Below are positions 5,537 through 7,421 of a stretch of DNA of 7,421 nt, in pieces. Origin of the DNA: Hyphomicrobiaceae bacterium (GTDB taxonomy: Bacteria > Pseudomonadota > Alphaproteobacteria > Rhizobiales > Hyphomicrobiaceae); contig JAFMSC010000008.1 of assembly GCA_017353825.1 (NCBI GenBank), positions 1-7,421 of the forward strand, in the 5' to 3' direction. The translations under genes were made by a program, and so were the position numbers. The notes beneath the pieces were generated by a model that saw only the letters and a list, made by a program, of their open reading frames with translations, had not been told where the DNA came from and did no database searches. Position 1 is the first letter of the stretch, and the number at the start of each line of letters is the position of its first letter.

Positions 5537-6214
5537 ATGTTCGACCAATTCACACCCAGGGGCCGTATCCTCGGCACGGCACTCGACTGCGCTGCGGCCA
5601 AGAGCTGGGACGCCGTAACGCTGCTTGAGATCGCGGAGGCCGCGAAGGTCCCACTCATCGACCTGCGCAGGGAGTTCAGCTCCAAGACCGACATCCTGGC
5701 CGCGCTCATGCGCGCGGTCGACGACGAGGTGCTGAAGCGGGCGCCCAAGCGCAGCGAAGGGCAGACGGCGCGCGATGCCCTGTTCGATATCATCATGACG
5801 CGCTTCGACGTGCTCGCTCCCTACAAGAAGGCGCTCCAGTCCATCTCTGCTTCAGGCCCGACCGACCTTGGGCTCGCCCGTCCTGTGCTCTCCTCCATGC
5901 ACTGGATGCTCGAGGCCGCCGGCATCAACACGGAAGGCGCCGGTGGTAGCCTGCGCGTCACCGGGCTCGCGGCCCTCTACGCGTCGGTGTTCCGCACCTG
6001 GCTCCAGGACGACGACCCCGGCCACGCCCGCACCATGGCGGCGCTGGATCGCCGGCTGCGGCGCGGCGAGAGCGCTATCCGCAACGTGGAGCAGGTCACA
6101 TCCGTGATGCGTCGGCTCGCCACCGACGGCCCCGCATTCATGCGCTCGGTGTTTCGCGGCCGCCCCCCGCCGCCGCAGCAGCCGGGACAGAGTTCGGAGG
6201 CCGGGCTTCCCTGA
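5537..6214 (+). CDS. TetR-fold protein (TetR family regulator; COQ9-like fold not excluded)
   Basis: The 225-residue protein starts at an ATG preceded by AGGAG at an 8-base spacing. The N-terminal 60 residues have the TetR layout: helix 1 (GRILGTALDCAAAKSWDAVTLL region), then a helix-turn-helix at about 28-50 with LLEIAEAAKVPLIDLRREFSSK, then the helix 4 entry TDILAALMRAVDDEV. The rest is helical, with FDIIMTRFDVLAPYKKALQSI at 83-103 and a hydrophobic LAALYASVFRTWLQDD segment at 145-159 that suits a ligand or dimer region. The last 20 residues are Arg/Pro/Gln-rich and probably disordered. The FDxLxPYKxAL pattern is reminiscent of COQ9, a TetR-fold lipid-binding protein of ubiquinone synthesis, so DNA binding is likely but not certain. 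It is divergent from metX and convergent with the DUF1343 gene. Confidence 0.82.
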   Translation: MFDQFTPRGRILGTALDCAAAKSWDAVTLLEIAEAAKVPLIDLRREFSSKTDILAALMRAVDDEVLKRAPKRSEGQTARDALFDIIMTRFDVLAPYKKALQSISASGPTDLGLARPVLSSMHWMLEAAGINTEGAGGSLRVTGLAALYASVFRTWLQDDDPGHARTMAALDRRLRRGESAIRNVEQVTSVMRRLATDGPAFMRSVFRGRPPPPQQPGQSSEAGLP

Positions 6215-6266
6215 CGGGCATATGTGAGACCAATGAGCCAAAGCTCTCAGCCGCCATCCCCGTAAG

Positions 6267-6306
6267 CCGGCCGCGGCCAAGGCCGGGGGAGGCGATCCGG
6301 GCCTCC
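6267..6306. terminator. Two adjacent GC hairpins, possible transcription end of convergent genes
   Basis: CCGGCC (6267-6272) pairs with GGCCGG (6281-6286), and GGAGGC (6288-6293) pairs with GCCTCC (6301-6306). The loops are 8 and 7 bases. Neither is followed by a T-tract on either strand, so intrinsic termination would be weak. The location between convergent genes is the main support. Confidence 0.25.
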
Positions 6307-6371
6307 ATCAAAACGTCGAACGCTCGAGGTCCCCCATCGGAGCATGCCTGCGCAAGCGCTCGCATCGTCCA

Positions 6372-6438
6372 GAGAAACTCATGAAAGCGCGTGAGAACCC
6401 GTGATAACGCGAGAACCCAGGGCGGGATGACGGGAGAA
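6372..6438 (+). repeat. Short imperfect direct repeats (GAGAA-based)
   Basis: GAGAAACTC (6372), GAGAACCC (6393), GAGAACCC (6411) and GAGAACGT (6434) recur at intervals of 21, 18 and 23 bases. The middle pair is longer, G(T/C)GAGAACCC. No function is recognised. Confidence 0.3.
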
Positions 6439-6456
6439 CGTTGCGTTCGACCGTTT

Positions 6457-6478
6457 GGTACCACGCAATTTTGGTACC
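6457..6478 (-). repeat. Twin GGTACC hairpin abutting the DUF1343 stop codon
   Basis: GGTACCA (6457-6463) pairs perfectly with TGGTACC (6472-6478) around an 8-base loop. The hairpin begins at the base right after the TGA of the DUF1343 gene. On the minus strand it is followed by AAACGG rather than a T-tract, so it is not a normal intrinsic terminator. It could protect the 3' end of the message. Confidence 0.4.
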
Positions 6479-7421
6479 TCAATAGAGCAAATACTGCGCC
6501 CGCTGGGCCCTGAACCGCGCCACCTCCTCCGACCACGCCGCGATAATCTCGGCGCCGCTGCTCCCGCTGGCGAGCATCCGGTATAGGCGCTTCGTCCCGC
6601 TTAGGGCGTGGAACATGGCCATGTTGGCGACGGGCTCGGCCATGCGCTTGGCCCGGGCCTCGGCGAACAGCGCCGCCAGCACATGCATGCCGGTCTCCAG
6701 CGGCTCGAAGCTGGCGGCATCCGTAACGACGATGCGTACCCCGGCGATGCGCTGGCCCTCGAAGCGGGGATTTAGGGCAACGCCAGCAACCGAGCGCGGG
6801 GTGAATTCACTCGGCGCGAAGCGCACCCCAGCCAGAGGCAGCACATTGAGGCGTTCGGCCAGGCGCCCGCCATCGAGCCACGGTGCTCCGAACAACGAGA
6901 ACGGCATGAGCGTGCCGCGGCCCTCGTTCACCTCGGTCTCGCCTACGATTCCCATGCCTGGGTAGACGAGCGCGGCCTCGAAGCTCGGGATGTTGGGGCT
7001 CGTGGCAACCCAGGGCCGCTGCAGCTCGTGCCAGCGCATGAAGCGGCGCCAACCCTGCAGCGGGACCACCTCCAGGTCAAGCGCATCGAGATCCGGCAGC
7101 CAGCGCTCGCCCTTGATCATGCGCGCCAGCTCGCCAACGGTCAGCCCGTGCACGATGGGGATCGGATACTGGCCGACGAATGAGGCCAGCTCCGGCTCCA
7201 GAACGAACCCTGAGACGTAGTTCCCTCCCAACGGGTTGGGCCGGTCGAGCACGACGAAGCGGATACGCCTCGCCGCGGCCGCCTGCATGGCGAGCCCCAT
7301 GGTGGAGATGTAGGTGTAGTAGCGCGTGCCGATGTCCTGGATGTCGAACACCAGCACGTCGATGCCGCGCAGCATGGCCGGCGTCGGCTTCTTTGTCGCG
7401 CCGTACATGCTGAAGACCGGC
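6479..7421 (-). CDS. DUF1343 protein, NamZ-type exo-beta-N-acetylmuramidase (GH171), 5' end truncated
   Basis: The frame runs from the right window edge to a TGA at 6481-6479. It is open upstream of the first visible Met (7408) with PVFS, and VFSxYG is an internal family motif, so that Met is not the start and roughly the first 90-110 residues are missing. Visible family features, counted from that Met, are PTPAMLRGIDVLVFDIQDIGTRYYTY (8-33), VLDRPNPLGG (53-62), the IPIVHGLTVGELARMI segment (83-98), ATSPNIPSF (135-143), YPGMGIVGETEVNEGRGT (149-166) and a C-terminal YLLY. Characterised members (NamZ of Bacillus subtilis) release terminal MurNAc from peptidoglycan fragments. The missing N-terminal part should carry the PEHG-type motif and any export signal, so location and activity cannot be judged here. 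It is convergent with the TetR-fold gene. Confidence 0.9.
   Translation of the reverse strand, partial: PVFSMYGATKKPTPAMLRGIDVLVFDIQDIGTRYYTYISTMGLAMQAAAARRIRFVVLDRPNPLGGNYVSGFVLEPELASFVGQYPIPIVHGLTVGELARMIKGERWLPDLDALDLEVVPLQGWRRFMRWHELQRPWVATSPNIPSFEAALVYPGMGIVGETEVNEGRGTLMPFSLFGAPWLDGGRLAERLNVLPLAGVRFAPSEFTPRSVAGVALNPRFEGQRIAGVRIVVTDAASFEPLETGMHVLAALFAEARAKRMAEPVANMAMFHALSGTKRLYRMLASGSSGAEIIAAWSEEVARFRAQRAQYLLY

Larger units (their letters stand above)
6215..6478. other. Non-coding convergent gap between the TetR-fold gene and the DUF1343 gene
   Basis: These 264 bases hold no convincing gene on either strand. They contain two adjacent GC hairpins (6267-6306), a set of short GAGAA-type direct repeats (6372-6438) and a twin GGTACC hairpin (6457-6478). 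No tRNA or mobile-element ends were seen. Confidence 0.6.

Noticed and set aside
5050..5796. Minus-strand open frame of 248 codons spanning the metX start, the intergenic region and the 5' part of the TetR-fold gene
   Set aside because: It overlaps two supported genes in another frame and crosses the promoter region; its composition is low-complexity and no family is recognised.
6457..6478. Two GGTACC (KpnI) sites as a sign of cloning or linker artefact
   Set aside because: The surrounding bases differ and join smoothly to the DUF1343 stop codon; a natural hairpin is the simpler reading.

Overview
The window is GC-rich, densely coding bacterial DNA. It is most consistent with an alphaproteobacterium, probably of the Hyphomicrobiales (Rhizobiales) group. 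That rests on the metX-metW pair beside gloB and a small class I methyltransferase, on alphaproteobacterial-looking protein sequences, and on a perfect CTTGAC -35 box upstream of metX. The genus cannot be fixed from this sequence. No phage, IS element, CRISPR array, rRNA or tRNA was seen. The block looks like chromosomal housekeeping DNA with two less usual genes at its edges.

Layout from left to right. (1) Positions 1-1087, minus strand: a NYN (PIN-like) putative ribonuclease with a C-terminal OST-HTH/LOTUS-like domain; its 3' end lies outside the window. Its leader holds a strong hairpin followed by a G-rich stretch. (2) Positions 1305-2555, minus strand: gloB (hydroxyacylglutathione hydrolase, glyoxalase II) followed by a DUF985 cupin, probably one transcript. 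(3) Positions 2660-3388, plus strand: a small SAM methyltransferase-fold protein divergent from gloB. (4) Positions 3430-5270, minus strand: metX and metW, joined by a one-base TGATG stop/start overlap. (5) Positions 5537-6214, plus strand: a TetR-fold protein divergent from metX across a 266-base intergenic region with promoter-like and palindromic elements. (6) Positions 6215-6478: a non-coding convergent gap with short hairpins. (7) Positions 6479-7421, minus strand: a DUF1343/NamZ-type exo-N-acetylmuramidase (GH171) whose 5' end lies outside the window.

How the genes may work together. MetX acylates homoserine to commit it to methionine synthesis, and MetW is its usual partner. GloB completes glutathione-dependent methylglyoxal detoxification. 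The methyltransferase-like gene and the cupin are neighbours of unproven role. The TetR-fold gene is the only regulator-like gene here and is the natural candidate to act on the metX/TetR intergenic region, but that is inference. I did not find a clearly new multi-gene system. The points most worth following are the structured, G-rich leader of the NYN-LOTUS gene, the Ser-for-Gly change at the MetX nucleophile elbow, and the unusual metX start region, which has no recognisable SAM-II riboswitch.
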